The notes under the pieces are model-generated. The model searched no databases. It had not been told where the DNA came from and saw nothing but the letters and a program-made list of their open reading frames with translations. Source: a bacterium (GTDB taxonomy: Bacteria > UBP4 > UBA4092 > JAOAEQ01). From it: a DNA stretch of 64,000 bases. The stretch is taken from positions 4,870 to 68,869 of the forward strand of contig JAOAEQ010000017.1 in NCBI GenBank assembly GCA_026416715.1. Reading direction: 5' to 3'. The position numbers were made by a program, and so were the translations under genes. Shown in pieces: positions 33,500 through 41,280 of the stretch (positions within the stretch are counted from its first letter, which is position 1; every line of letters starts with the position of its first letter).

Positions 33500-34564
33500 A
33501 TGCCACAACTGATTATTAAACTCGGCGAACAAGTGGTGCAAAAATATTCGTTTGATAAAGAGTTAATCAGTATCGGTCGGGCAATAGATAATGAGGTGGT
33601 AATTGACAATTTAGCGGTATCACGTCGCCATTGTCAAATAACGAAAGAAGAAGGGAAATTTATCATCACCGATTTAAAAAGCGCTAACGGAACTTTTGTC
33701 AATGGTGAACGGGTTAACCGCCGGATTTTGAAACATAACGATGTGATTTCTATTGGTAAACATAAAATCTTTTATCTGGAAGATGTACGGTTTACTGGCG
33801 CTGACCCGCATCGTGAGTTCGATTTCGACCGGACAATAATCGTTGCTGAGCCGGAGCCGAGTTTTCTGGTTCTGCTGCAAGGGAAAGCAGAGAAATCAAA
33901 TTTCAAACTTGATAAAGCGGAACTCTATATCGGTCGCGATGCTGGTTGTGATGTGGTTCTTGCGGACTGGATGATTGCAAAACAGCATGCAAAATTAACA
34001 CGACAGGGTAAAAATTATTATATTACCGACCTTGGAACCTGGAAAGGAACAAAGGTGAACGGTGAGCCGATTAAAGGTGATCGGTTGTTATTCCATAAAG
34101 ATATCATCGAAATCGGAACTGCACGATTGCAATTTCTCGTCTCTGATATAGAAGAAATGGACCATCTCGGAATTCCATTAGCTGGTCCGATAGAATTAGA
34201 ACCTGAAATCGGTCCTGCAGTGCCGGCAACAGAAGCAGCAGATAAAGTTTCGAAATTCTCAACCACATTTTCAGCTCCGAAAGGGGAATATGTTGCTAGC
34301 GTTAGTTCCCCGATATTTCACTTTCTCGATTGCAACTGGGCTAAGGGTATTGCAGAAAAAAATCGGATTTATTTTGCTACCGTCGGCGATGCGATACTGT
34401 CCCGCCGTCGGTCGTGTCGAACCTGTAATCCCGGAATGCAAAATAAAGATATTGAATTCTGGTTGAAAATGCTCTCTGATCGCGATGCTTCGGTGCGTCG
34501 TCATGCAGTAGCAAACCTGAAAAAACTAACCGGTAAGGATTATTCAAAAGAAACGGAATTATAA
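33500..34564 (+). CDS. Double FHA-domain protein with Ada-like metal-binding and HEAT-like tail
   Basis: About 354 aa. ATG 33500 is chosen over the upstream start because GGAGGAG lies 7 bases before it. Two FHA domains follow: the first with SIGRAIDNEVVIDNLAVSRRH and ANGTFVNGERV, the second with YIGRDAGCDVVL and GTKVNGEPI, its S-x-x-H box degraded to AKQH. Then comes a Cys-containing segment, FHFLDCNWAKGI...RRRSCRTCNPG, like the Ada/metal-binding fold, and a short HEAT-type repeat (DRDASVRRHAVANLKKL). FHA domains bind phosphothreonine, so it probably scaffolds a signalling or secretion complex. No kinase is adjacent. Confidence 0.85.
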   Translation: MPQLIIKLGEQVVQKYSFDKELISIGRAIDNEVVIDNLAVSRRHCQITKEEGKFIITDLKSANGTFVNGERVNRRILKHNDVISIGKHKIFYLEDVRFTGADPHREFDFDRTIIVAEPEPSFLVLLQGKAEKSNFKLDKAELYIGRDAGCDVVLADWMIAKQHAKLTRQGKNYYITDLGTWKGTKVNGEPIKGDRLLFHKDIIEIGTARLQFLVSDIEEMDHLGIPLAGPIELEPEIGPAVPATEAADKVSKFSTTFSAPKGEYVASVSSPIFHFLDCNWAKGIAEKNRIYFATVGDAILSRRRSCRTCNPGMQNKDIEFWLKMLSDRDASVRRHAVANLKKLTGKDYSKETEL

Positions 34565-34638
34565 CTAGAAATATAGCGATTTGAATCCGCTTGCTCATTC
34601 ATTGAAATTTTGCGTGTTGGATTGTGAGTGTGTTCATC

Positions 34639-35361
34639 ATGTTGAGTGGTTTTCGCGACCTGCTATTCCCTAATGTTTGTCGGATTTGTCAGACGAAATT
34701 AGCGGCAACTGAACTCGCTCCCGGAAAAATCTGTTCAATCTGCTGGAATAAACTCGAATATATTTTCCCGCCATATTGTCTACGGTGTGGACATCCGTCC
34801 GGTGATGGACATACTGCGTCGTGCAACCATTGTATAGCACTCAATCCATGGTTTGCGTTTGCACGCAGTATCGGAAAATACACTGGGGTGTTGCGGGAAG
34901 CAATCCAACTATTTAAATTGCACTATAAAGAAGATTTAGCGGAACCGCTCGCGAATCTGCTGATCCAATATCTGAAGAAAAGTCGGGATTTGGCTGATTA
35001 TCAAACTTATGATTATCTTATACCCGTTCCATTGCATCCAGCGAAACAGCGTGACCGAGAATTCAATCAGGTTGAAGTCCTTGCGCGTATTATATCCGAA
35101 CAACTCAATATTCCACTCTCTACCGATAATCTTTATCGGAAACGATATACAACCCCGCAAATGGCAATATCTCGCGAAAAACGGTTGACCAACGTTTCGC
35201 AAGCGTTTGCAGTTCGCAATCCGCATCTATTAACCCGGAAAAAAATCATCCTGCTTGATGATATTATGACCACTGGCGCTACGGTTAACGAATGTAGCCA
35301 TATGTTAAAACAAGCAGGATGTGATAAAGTAGCGGTATTGGTTTTAGCGCGTGGCGGATGA
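34639..35361 (+). CDS. ComF-family phosphoribosyltransferase-like protein
   Basis: About 240 aa. ATG 34639 gives the family start LLFPNVCRICQ; in-frame GTG codons upstream are less likely. Four Cys pairs (CRIC, CSIC, CLRCG, CNHC) form the N-terminal double zinc finger; the C-terminal half is a PRTase fold with YLIPVPLHPAKQRDREFNQ and IILLDDIMTTGATVNEC, the PRPP loop. Proteins of this type (ComFC) aid DNA uptake for natural transformation and may bind nucleic acid. Together with pilus genes elsewhere in the window it hints at competence. It converges with the next small gene. Confidence 0.9.
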   Translation: MLSGFRDLLFPNVCRICQTKLAATELAPGKICSICWNKLEYIFPPYCLRCGHPSGDGHTASCNHCIALNPWFAFARSIGKYTGVLREAIQLFKLHYKEDLAEPLANLLIQYLKKSRDLADYQTYDYLIPVPLHPAKQRDREFNQVEVLARIISEQLNIPLSTDNLYRKRYTTPQMAISREKRLTNVSQAFAVRNPHLLTRKKIILLDDIMTTGATVNECSHMLKQAGCDKVAVLVLARGG

Positions 35362-35434
35362 TAGATTGCAGAAACGAAGAACTATCTCCGAATAAATATT
35401 GTATTCTTTCCCCCTACAATTCAACCGCAGGAGG

Positions 35435-35698
35435 TTATATGGTATCCGGATTTGATTCTAATGGTATCATCGTGATAATTGACCCACGGTTGATTTCCAT
35501 AAACTCACAGGTATAAAGTTTGCGGCTTCCATCAGAGCTATAAACCTGCGCTTCGGTAACCGGAATAAACTGACGCGCAGTATTAACAAATTCGGATAAC
35601 CGCATTTTCGGTAACATATGAATTTTCCCTTCAACCCGAAATCCAGGAACGATAATCGCTACTCGACGTTGTTCTCGTTCAATTTTTTGCGTCGGCAT
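35435..35698 (-). CDS. Small conserved protein, possibly DUF6812-like
   Basis: An 87-aa protein with no signal peptide. The pattern RRVAIIVPGFRVEGKIHMLPKMRLSEF, then FIPVTEAQVYS, suggests a small beta-barrel like the DUF6812 group; this assignment is from memory and uncertain. The ATG is preceded by GGAGGAA, a strong ribosome-binding site, which supports a real gene. It lies alone between comF (convergent) and the HD-GYP regulator gene (same strand), separated from it by 116 bp. Function unknown. Confidence 0.6.
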   Translation of the reverse strand: MPTQKIEREQRRVAIIVPGFRVEGKIHMLPKMRLSEFVNTARQFIPVTEAQVYSSDGSRKLYTCEFMEINRGSIITMIPLESNPDTI

Positions 35699-35814
35699 AT
35701 TTTATTCCTCCTCGATGAATTAATTATAGCGCAAAAACCAGAATGATACCCGTTGCTATAATACGGTGATCCAGTTAATACTAAGTTGTTCACCCGATAT
35801 CTGATATGGAAATG

Positions 35815-36855
35815 TTAAATAAATACTTTTGCTTCTTCCGGTATACCATATTTATATCGGGAAAGAAACGCTTCAACTACTTTCGGTGCAAACTGACTTC
35901 CGGAACAATTGGTTATTTCCTGGATTGCTTCGTGATGTGTATAACTTCTCCGATACGGGCGGTCGGAAGTCATTGCGTCATAGGCATCAGCGACAGCAAT
36001 AATCTGTGCACCGAGTGGAATATCGTCTCCCTGTAATCCGTCTGGATATCCTTTCCCATTATACCATTCATGATGATGCTTGAGATATAAGCTAACCTCT
36101 TGTAAATAAGGAACATCTCGTAGCATATCATATCCGAGCAACGGATGCTGTTTCATCACCGAATATTCTTCCGGAGTATATTTCCCTTCTTTTTTGAGAA
36201 TATGATCCGGAATCCCAATTTTCCCAATATCATGAATCATCGCCGCATATTGGAAATGACGAATTAACCGTTCGGTCATAGCTACATTTTGCTCTAACGC
36301 TTCTGCAATTTGTGTCGAATATTTCATTACTCGGTCGGAATGACCCCGCGTATATCGGTCTTTTGCATCAATTGCTGCGGCTAACGCGCGAACAGTTAAA
36401 AAATAGGCACGTTCAAGTTCATCGCGAAGTTGCTCGTTTTCAATTCCCTGTCTCCTAATTTCCAAACACCGTTTAACTGTATGCTTTAAATCGTCAACAT
36501 TGCACGGTTTAACCAAATAATCATACGCACCGCGGCGTAACGCCGCAATTGCGGATTCTACACTGGCATAGGCGGTAAGGAGAATCACCAATGTCTTCGG
36601 ATAATATTGTTTAACATGTTCAATAATATCCAATCCGGATTCGCCATTAAGCCGTAAATCGGTCAGCACCAGCGAATATTGCATTTGATGCAAACATTGC
36701 ACCGCTTCTTTTACCGTAGCAACCGCCGTTACTTGATATCCAACATTTTCTAAGATGGTTGAAAGACTGCGGCGGATAATTTCCTGGTCATCAACAATGA
36801 GAATCGCATCCGGTTGCTGAGTTCGAAATAGTTGATGCTGCTTGTGGTGATTCAC
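35815..36855 (-). CDS. Response regulator with HD-GYP phosphodiesterase domain
   Basis: A 346-aa two-domain regulator. The receiver domain (residues 15-135) shows ILIVDDQEIIRR, the phospho-acceptor Asp in LVLTDLRLNGESG and the KPCN lysine. The HD-GYP domain (from about 150) has HSDRVMKYS, MIHDIGKIGIPD and HHEWYNGKGYPDGLQGDDIPLGAQIIAVADAYDAMTS, all residues needed for cyclic-di-GMP hydrolysis. Its start overlaps the end of the histidine-kinase gene by 4 bp, so the two are coupled. It probably links a sensed signal to cyclic-di-GMP and surface motility. Confidence 0.95.
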   Translation of the reverse strand: MNHHKQHQLFRTQQPDAILIVDDQEIIRRSLSTILENVGYQVTAVATVKEAVQCLHQMQYSLVLTDLRLNGESGLDIIEHVKQYYPKTLVILLTAYASVESAIAALRRGAYDYLVKPCNVDDLKHTVKRCLEIRRQGIENEQLRDELERAYFLTVRALAAAIDAKDRYTRGHSDRVMKYSTQIAEALEQNVAMTERLIRHFQYAAMIHDIGKIGIPDHILKKEGKYTPEEYSVMKQHPLLGYDMLRDVPYLQEVSLYLKHHHEWYNGKGYPDGLQGDDIPLGAQIIAVADAYDAMTSDRPYRRSYTHHEAIQEITNCSGSQFAPKVVEAFLSRYKYGIPEEAKVFI

Positions 36856-38285
36856 AATCTTGAATTCTCCTTTGCATTCGATGGCAAAATGGGTAGATTA
36901 TCTGCCCCCGATGCGGAATCAGTAAATATTGGGATGTCTAATTTATCCGCTGGTTGCCAGATGGGAATATAAACATGAAATGTAGTACCGGTATGTAATT
37001 TCGATTCAACGATGATTTCCCCTTGATGCTCTTGAATAATCTGTTTGCAGACCGTTAACCCGAGTCCGGTTCCGCCTGGTTTCGTGGTATAAAATGGTTC
37101 GAATATATGCGGTAATTTATCTTCCGGAATTCCACTGCCAGTGTCTATAACAGAAAGTTGGATTCGGCTCGGTATATTCGGGTCAATTCGTGTCGAGAGT
37201 TTCAACTCTCCACCATTCGGCATTGCTTGCAGTGCGTTAAAGCAAAGATTCAATAGCACCTGTTTCAATTGGTCTGGACTTCCCTTAACCGCTGGTAATG
37301 ATGGCGATAAATCGAGTGTAACCGTATATTTCTTTTCTCGGAGAGGTTTCCCCAGTAATAGGAGAGTCTGCTCAATGAGTTCGTTAATATTTACTTCCTG
37401 ATAAGGCGCTTTTGTAGGTTTATAGAGGTCGAGGAGTTGCCGAATAATTTTGCCGGTTCGTTCTAGTTCAGCGTTTACGAGTTTCAGATATTCTTTATGC
37501 GGATGATCAGCTGCGGTCTCCGATGAAATCAAATAGAGATAATTCTTTATTCCGTCAATACTATTATTGACTTCGTGTGAAACCGATGCCGCAAGCATTC
37601 CGATATTAGCTAACGATTCAAATTGTTTTAAATGCTGGACGATTTCATCTGCAGGTAATGTATTGATGTTAAGGATATCTTTTTTTCTAGCGGTAGCGCT
37701 CGGTTTATTTGCTGCCGCTGATACCGCAGCATAATTTCGCGCATTTTCAATAGCGATTCCCGCTTCCCGAGCAAACGTTGCAATAGCGGATAATTCTGGT
37801 TTCGTCAACGTTTTCACCGTTGAATAATAAAGTACGAGACATACCAGCAGTTCACTTTTACCGAGAATCGGCACAACGACAAATGACCGAAATCCATAAT
37901 CGAGATAGATTTGCCTATCAAATCCGGTCGCCGCAGTTGCCGTATCTAAAACATCGGAAACGACATGAACTCGAAATCCTTGTACTAACTTTGCAACCGC
38001 ACTCTGATTGATTGCGCTACCGGTAGCAGAAGGAGTGGCGGTAACCGTTTCGATGAACCCTTCCGGAGTATCGGTTGCGGATAAGAGAGACCCTATCGGT
38101 TTCGTTGGTTCGGATGGATTTAGCGCGAACAATAGCGCTGCATCAGCGGCTAGTAACTGCGCTCCTAATACAACCGTTGAATGATATACCCGGGTTGGTT
38201 CTAAACTACTAAACAATCCGGAAATATAACTTAACAACGTTGGACTGGAATATGAATTTAATCCATCCGACATACAACGGTACAC
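36852..38285 (-). CDS. GAF-domain sensor histidine kinase
   Basis: A 477-aa kinase without membrane segments. An N-terminal GAF domain (about 20-190, with RSFVVVPILGK and GIAIENARNY) senses an unknown ligand. The kinase core has the H box LAASVSHEVNNSIDGIKNYL, the N box VLLNLCFNALQAMPNGGEL, and the G boxes VIDTGSGIPEDKLPHIFEPFYTTKPGGTGLGLTV. The last 40 residues look unstructured. The stop codon overlaps the start of the HD-GYP regulator gene by 4 bp (ATGA), so this regulator is the natural partner. It is the first gene of the pair and is followed upstream by a long AT-rich gap. Confidence 0.95.
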   Translation of the reverse strand: MYRCMSDGLNSYSSPTLLSYISGLFSSLEPTRVYHSTVVLGAQLLAADAALLFALNPSEPTKPIGSLLSATDTPEGFIETVTATPSATGSAINQSAVAKLVQGFRVHVVSDVLDTATAATGFDRQIYLDYGFRSFVVVPILGKSELLVCLVLYYSTVKTLTKPELSAIATFAREAGIAIENARNYAAVSAAANKPSATARKKDILNINTLPADEIVQHLKQFESLANIGMLAASVSHEVNNSIDGIKNYLYLISSETAADHPHKEYLKLVNAELERTGKIIRQLLDLYKPTKAPYQEVNINELIEQTLLLLGKPLREKKYTVTLDLSPSLPAVKGSPDQLKQVLLNLCFNALQAMPNGGELKLSTRIDPNIPSRIQLSVIDTGSGIPEDKLPHIFEPFYTTKPGGTGLGLTVCKQIIQEHQGEIIVESKLHTGTTFHVYIPIWQPADKLDIPIFTDSASGADNLPILPSNAKENSRL

Positions 38286-38599
38286 TAAAAATACTAAAAC
38301 GAGATTTAAACAACCAAATTTAGATTAATTATTTATATCATAGTTCAACTCTATTTGCAACAAATTAATGCACGTTTTTTTGAACAAATAACCTATTTCG
38401 CCTAAAAATGCTATATTATGCTAACTCAAATTAAACCGAAGACATCTATAAATAGTCTATGCAACTATATTTTTGTTTTATTTAAGTGTTCTTTACTGGA
38501 GCTCAATTTGCATAATTTATTCTTGACAGCAACTTGCAGTTTACACTACTATAATTTACAATTTTCCTAGCACAATAATGAGGTATTGACATTGAATTT
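38286..38599. other. AT-rich gap with probable tRNA-Cys promoter
   Basis: No gene. TTGACA (38523-38528) and TATAAT (38550-38555) stand 21 bp apart, longer than the usual 17, about 45 bp before tRNA-Cys. A TACTAT 18 bases after TTGACA is an alternative -10. Confidence 0.5.
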
Positions 38600-38675
38600 G
38601 GCGGGATAGCCAAGCGGCTAAGGCGGAGGTCTGCAAAACCTCTATTCATCGGTTCGAATCCGATTCCCGCCTCCA
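38600..38675 (+). tRNA. tRNA-Cys (anticodon GCA)
   Basis: 76 nt with encoded CCA. Acceptor GGCGGGA/TCCCGCC, D-arm with CCAAGCGGCTAAGG, anticodon loop TCTGCAAAA giving GCA, T-arm CGGTTCGAATCCG. Confidence 0.95.
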
Positions 38676-38727
38676 TTTATTTTTTTATTTGTTTATCGTC
38701 GGAAATAAATCCGATTGTTAAAGCATT

Positions 38728-39639
38728 ATGGATAAAAAAAAGAAAACGACTACATTATCCCAGCATTTATATCGGCCAGAACCAAACTTTTTAGGGTTAC
38801 CAAAAGAATATACCCGGTTCGAATCAGCATCGGTTGTTATTCTCCCTATACCGTATGAAGCAACAACTTCGTATCGTAGCGGGACTAAATTTGGACCGCA
38901 AGCAATACTCGATGCTTCACGATATGTTGAAACTTATGACGACGAACTGGATTGCGAAGTATATCACGTCGGAATTCATACCTTACCAGAACTAGACTCG
39001 AATCTAGATACAGTTGAAAAAAATATTAACCGAATTGAACAAGCAGCTCGTGAACTTATCCAGCAGAACAAATTTTTGGTTAGTCTCGGCGGTGAACATT
39101 CGATTACGTTAGGATTAGTTCGCGCATTCAAGCGGAAATATCCGAAGTTAACTGTTGTGCAACTTGATGCGCATGCGGATCTCCGCCCTCAGTTTGAAGG
39201 AACGAAATTTAGCCACGCTTGTGTAATGCGACAGATCCGGAATTTAGGAATACCAACCGTCGGGCTTGGAATTCGAAGTTATAGTCAAGAAGAAGCAGTA
39301 TATATCAAAAAGCAACGGAATCGATGTATTTATTCTGCTCGTGACCTGAAACAGAACCCAGAATTATTTTCAGAGATTATCGCAGCTTTATCCAGTCCGA
39401 TTTATGTTACGATAGATGTAGATGTATTTGACCCGGCGTATGTCCCTGGCACGGGTACCCCTGAACCTGATGGGTTAGATTGGGAAACCATAACCGGATT
39501 TTTACGGCAATTAACGAATTCAGTTGACATCATCGGGTTTGATGTAGTAGAATTATCTCCTATAGGAGGGCAGGTAACTTCAGAATTTTTAGTCGCAAAA
39601 CTTATCTATAAGTTTATCAGTTATATTTTTGCAAAATAA
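38728..39639 (+). CDS. speB: Agmatinase / ureohydrolase
   Basis: A 303-aa ureohydrolase that hydrolyses agmatine to putrescine and urea, or a related guanidino compound. The binuclear Mn site is complete: SLGGEHSITLG, VVQLDAHADLRPQFEGTKFSHACVMRQI, and YVTIDVDVFDPAYVPGTGTPEPDGL. The N-terminal FGPQAILDASRYVETYDDELDCE segment is typical of agmatinases. The ATG lies 53 bp after tRNA-Cys with a weak ribosome-binding region. A hairpin 10 bp after the stop separates it from the DksA-like gene. No speA (arginine decarboxylase) gene is present here. Confidence 0.93.
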   Translation: MDKKKKTTTLSQHLYRPEPNFLGLPKEYTRFESASVVILPIPYEATTSYRSGTKFGPQAILDASRYVETYDDELDCEVYHVGIHTLPELDSNLDTVEKNINRIEQAARELIQQNKFLVSLGGEHSITLGLVRAFKRKYPKLTVVQLDAHADLRPQFEGTKFSHACVMRQIRNLGIPTVGLGIRSYSQEEAVYIKKQRNRCIYSARDLKQNPELFSEIIAALSSPIYVTIDVDVFDPAYVPGTGTPEPDGLDWETITGFLRQLTNSVDIIGFDVVELSPIGGQVTSEFLVAKLIYKFISYIFAK

Positions 39640-39648
39640 AACTACCCC

Positions 39649-39676
39649 AGTAGTTTCTTAAAAAAGAGAAACTACT
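39649..39676 (+). terminator. Hairpin after the agmatinase gene
   Basis: AGTAGTTTCT pairs with AGAAACTACT over an A-rich loop, followed by gaatttatttt. A weak intrinsic terminator or attenuator before the DksA-like gene. Confidence 0.55.
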
Positions 39677-39711
39677 GAATTTATTTTATAAGTAAGGAGT
39701 GGTAATAGGAA

Positions 39712-40107
39712 ATGGCAACTAAAGCTGAAAAAGGGTTGAAATATTCAAAACGAGACCGAAAAAAAATCCCACGGAAAGAACTCCAGATGTTTTATGACCG
39801 ATTAATTGCTGAACGCGAGCGAATTCTACAAGGACTCAATGCGGGATATGGTGAAATTGCTTCGTCAGAACTTCCTGATTGGGTAGATTTAGCTTCTGCG
39901 TCTCACGAACGAGAACTATCTATTATTCTTAATGGAAATAATGAAGAAGCCCTCGACCGAATTGATGAAGCATTACGTTTGATTGAAGAAGGGACTTTTG
40001 GAATTTGTCAAGAATGTAAAAAACCAATTAGTAAAGAACGGTTGGCTGTAGTCCCGTTTGCACGATATTGTGTTTCCTGCCAAGAGAAAAAAGAACGCTC
40101 CGGATAA
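39712..40107 (+). CDS. DksA/TraR-family zinc-finger protein
   Basis: A 131-aa protein. A coiled-coil-forming N-terminal half (PRKELQMFYDRLIAERERIL) leads to NNEEALDRIDEALRLIEEGTFGICQECKKPI and VPFARYCVSCQEK, the C-x2-C-x17-C-x2-C DksA-type zinc finger, followed by a basic tail. DksA-family proteins bind the RNA polymerase secondary channel and modulate transcription; the acidic coiled-coil tip residues cannot be verified here. The strong gtaaggagtgg ribosome-binding site supports the start. A terminator follows directly. Confidence 0.92.
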   Translation: MATKAEKGLKYSKRDRKKIPRKELQMFYDRLIAERERILQGLNAGYGEIASSELPDWVDLASASHERELSIILNGNNEEALDRIDEALRLIEEGTFGICQECKKPISKERLAVVPFARYCVSCQEKKERSG

Positions 40108-40130
40108 ATTCTAACCTGAATAAAATTTAG

Positions 40131-40170
40131 AAGGCAGTAAACCAGAGTCTATATGGTTTACTGCCTTTGT
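40131..40170. terminator. Intrinsic terminator between convergent genes
   Basis: Stem AAGGCAGTAAACCA (40131-40144) against TGGTTTACTGCCTT (40154-40167), then TGTATTTT. A strong terminator for the DksA-like gene and perhaps the opposing one. Confidence 0.85.
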
Positions 40171-40184
40171 ATTTTGGTTATTTG

Positions 40185-40502
40185 TTATTCTTCAACTTGG
40201 GAAAATGTTTGTTCCAGTTGGGTTAAAAGATTCTGGCCTCCAACCTTGATAATCGCTTGCTTAATTTCCGGATGATAAAATAGATCCAGCGCACTCCATT
40301 TTCGCATATCCACATAGGTATCCTTGAATCCAAAATGTACTTTTCGGACGACATACATTTTTGCGTTCGTCTGAAGGAAATGATAACTGCCTAGGATGTA
40401 CACAATAACCGTTGCTGATAGCAAAACAATCAGAGGGGCAATCAACCGCCTCGTTTTATTTCTTCGTGTCCCGGCAGATCTTGCTGGTTTCTTTTTCGCC
40501 AT
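40185..40502 (-). CDS. Small single-pass membrane protein, unknown
   Basis: A 105-aa protein that I do not recognise. A very basic N terminus (KKKPARSAGTRRNKTRR) precedes one transmembrane segment (IAPLIVLLSATVIVYILG), so the N terminus stays inside and about 60 residues lie outside. The outer part has a MYVVRKVHFGFKDTY segment and a Gln-rich C terminus. The layout recalls septum-formation-initiator proteins but lacks their coiled coil. It lies 109 bp downstream of another small membrane protein gene on the same strand. Confidence 0.6.
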   Translation of the reverse strand: MAKKKPARSAGTRRNKTRRLIAPLIVLLSATVIVYILGSYHFLQTNAKMYVVRKVHFGFKDTYVDMRKWSALDLFYHPEIKQAIIKVGGQNLLTQLEQTFSQVEE

Positions 40503-40611
40503 AATCGGTTAATTCGGGATAAAAATTATGATAAAATTTATCCTGATTCTGGTTCAGTGTTATTTCTTTCGGTTATAGGATGTTGCGCGCCGCGCAACGA
40601 ATTTATTTTCA

Positions 40612-40905
40612 TCATCCGGTACCCGGAGAAGGCAGTGAAACTGTACCCCCAGGTGTAACAGGGATAGTATGTTGAGGTAAGCTAGCATCTACCGTAAGTA
40701 ATCTGCCAGAGTTATCAAGATAGATGGTTCCATCACGCATTGCGGGTATTAAGTTTGGTTCTCGAGCTTCGCCACGGAATGTTTCTATAACTTTCCCATC
40801 AACAACTCGGTCATAATATACCGTATGCGGATATAAAAATCCTAGTAAAATCAAGATTAATCCCAATAACGCTACTCTGATTGCTTTTTGATCATACGTC
40901 CACAT
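40612..40905 (-). CDS. Small membrane protein, unknown
   Basis: A 97-aa protein with a short N terminus, a hydrophobic helix (IRVALLGLILILLGFLY) and a roughly 70-residue outer part that ends in a Pro/Gly/Ser-rich tail (VTPGGTVSLPSPGTG). No family recognised. It precedes the small membrane protein gene at 40185 on the same strand; their linkage suggests but does not prove a shared role. Upstream lies a 375-bp AT-rich gap. The GTTGCGCGC/GCGCGCAAC-like dyad at 40582-40598 lies between the two genes. Confidence 0.55.
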   Translation of the reverse strand: MWTYDQKAIRVALLGLILILLGFLYPHTVYYDRVVDGKVIETFRGEAREPNLIPAMRDGTIYLDNSGRLLTVDASLPQHTIPVTPGGTVSLPSPGTG

Positions 40906-41280
40906 ATTTCAATGTTATATATTAGACGAATAATCGCTGATTTTGGTTTATTGCTGATCGCTAATAATAATATAACGCATGTTCTGGTTGTTGTCAAATA
41001 CTTTTAAGATTTTGTTGTTACCGTATATCAATTGGTGATAAACTATATTGTTTAAGCATAAAAACTTTGAGTAATAACATTTACGCTCTGTATAATTAAA
41101 TTTACAAAATTATATTTCTTAACATTTAATTGATCAATAGTAAACCAGACCTATGTAATTTTAGTATAAGTATGCATCATAGCTATTGGCTAATTCTTGA
41201 TATTAAATGGCATAGATATTGCTCATTCTTGTTCCATTTGAATAATACCAATTTTCATTCTCTAACTGTTCATAAAAAAC
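40906..41280. other. AT-rich divergent intergenic region
   Basis: No ORF with coding character and no RNA structure that I can recognise. The region is strongly AT-rich and sits between divergent genes, so it should carry promoters, but no clean -35/-10 pair stands out. Confidence 0.5.

Noticed and set aside
40582-40598. GTTGCGCGC dyad as a strong terminator
   Set aside because: The dyad has almost no loop and no T run, so termination is not supported.
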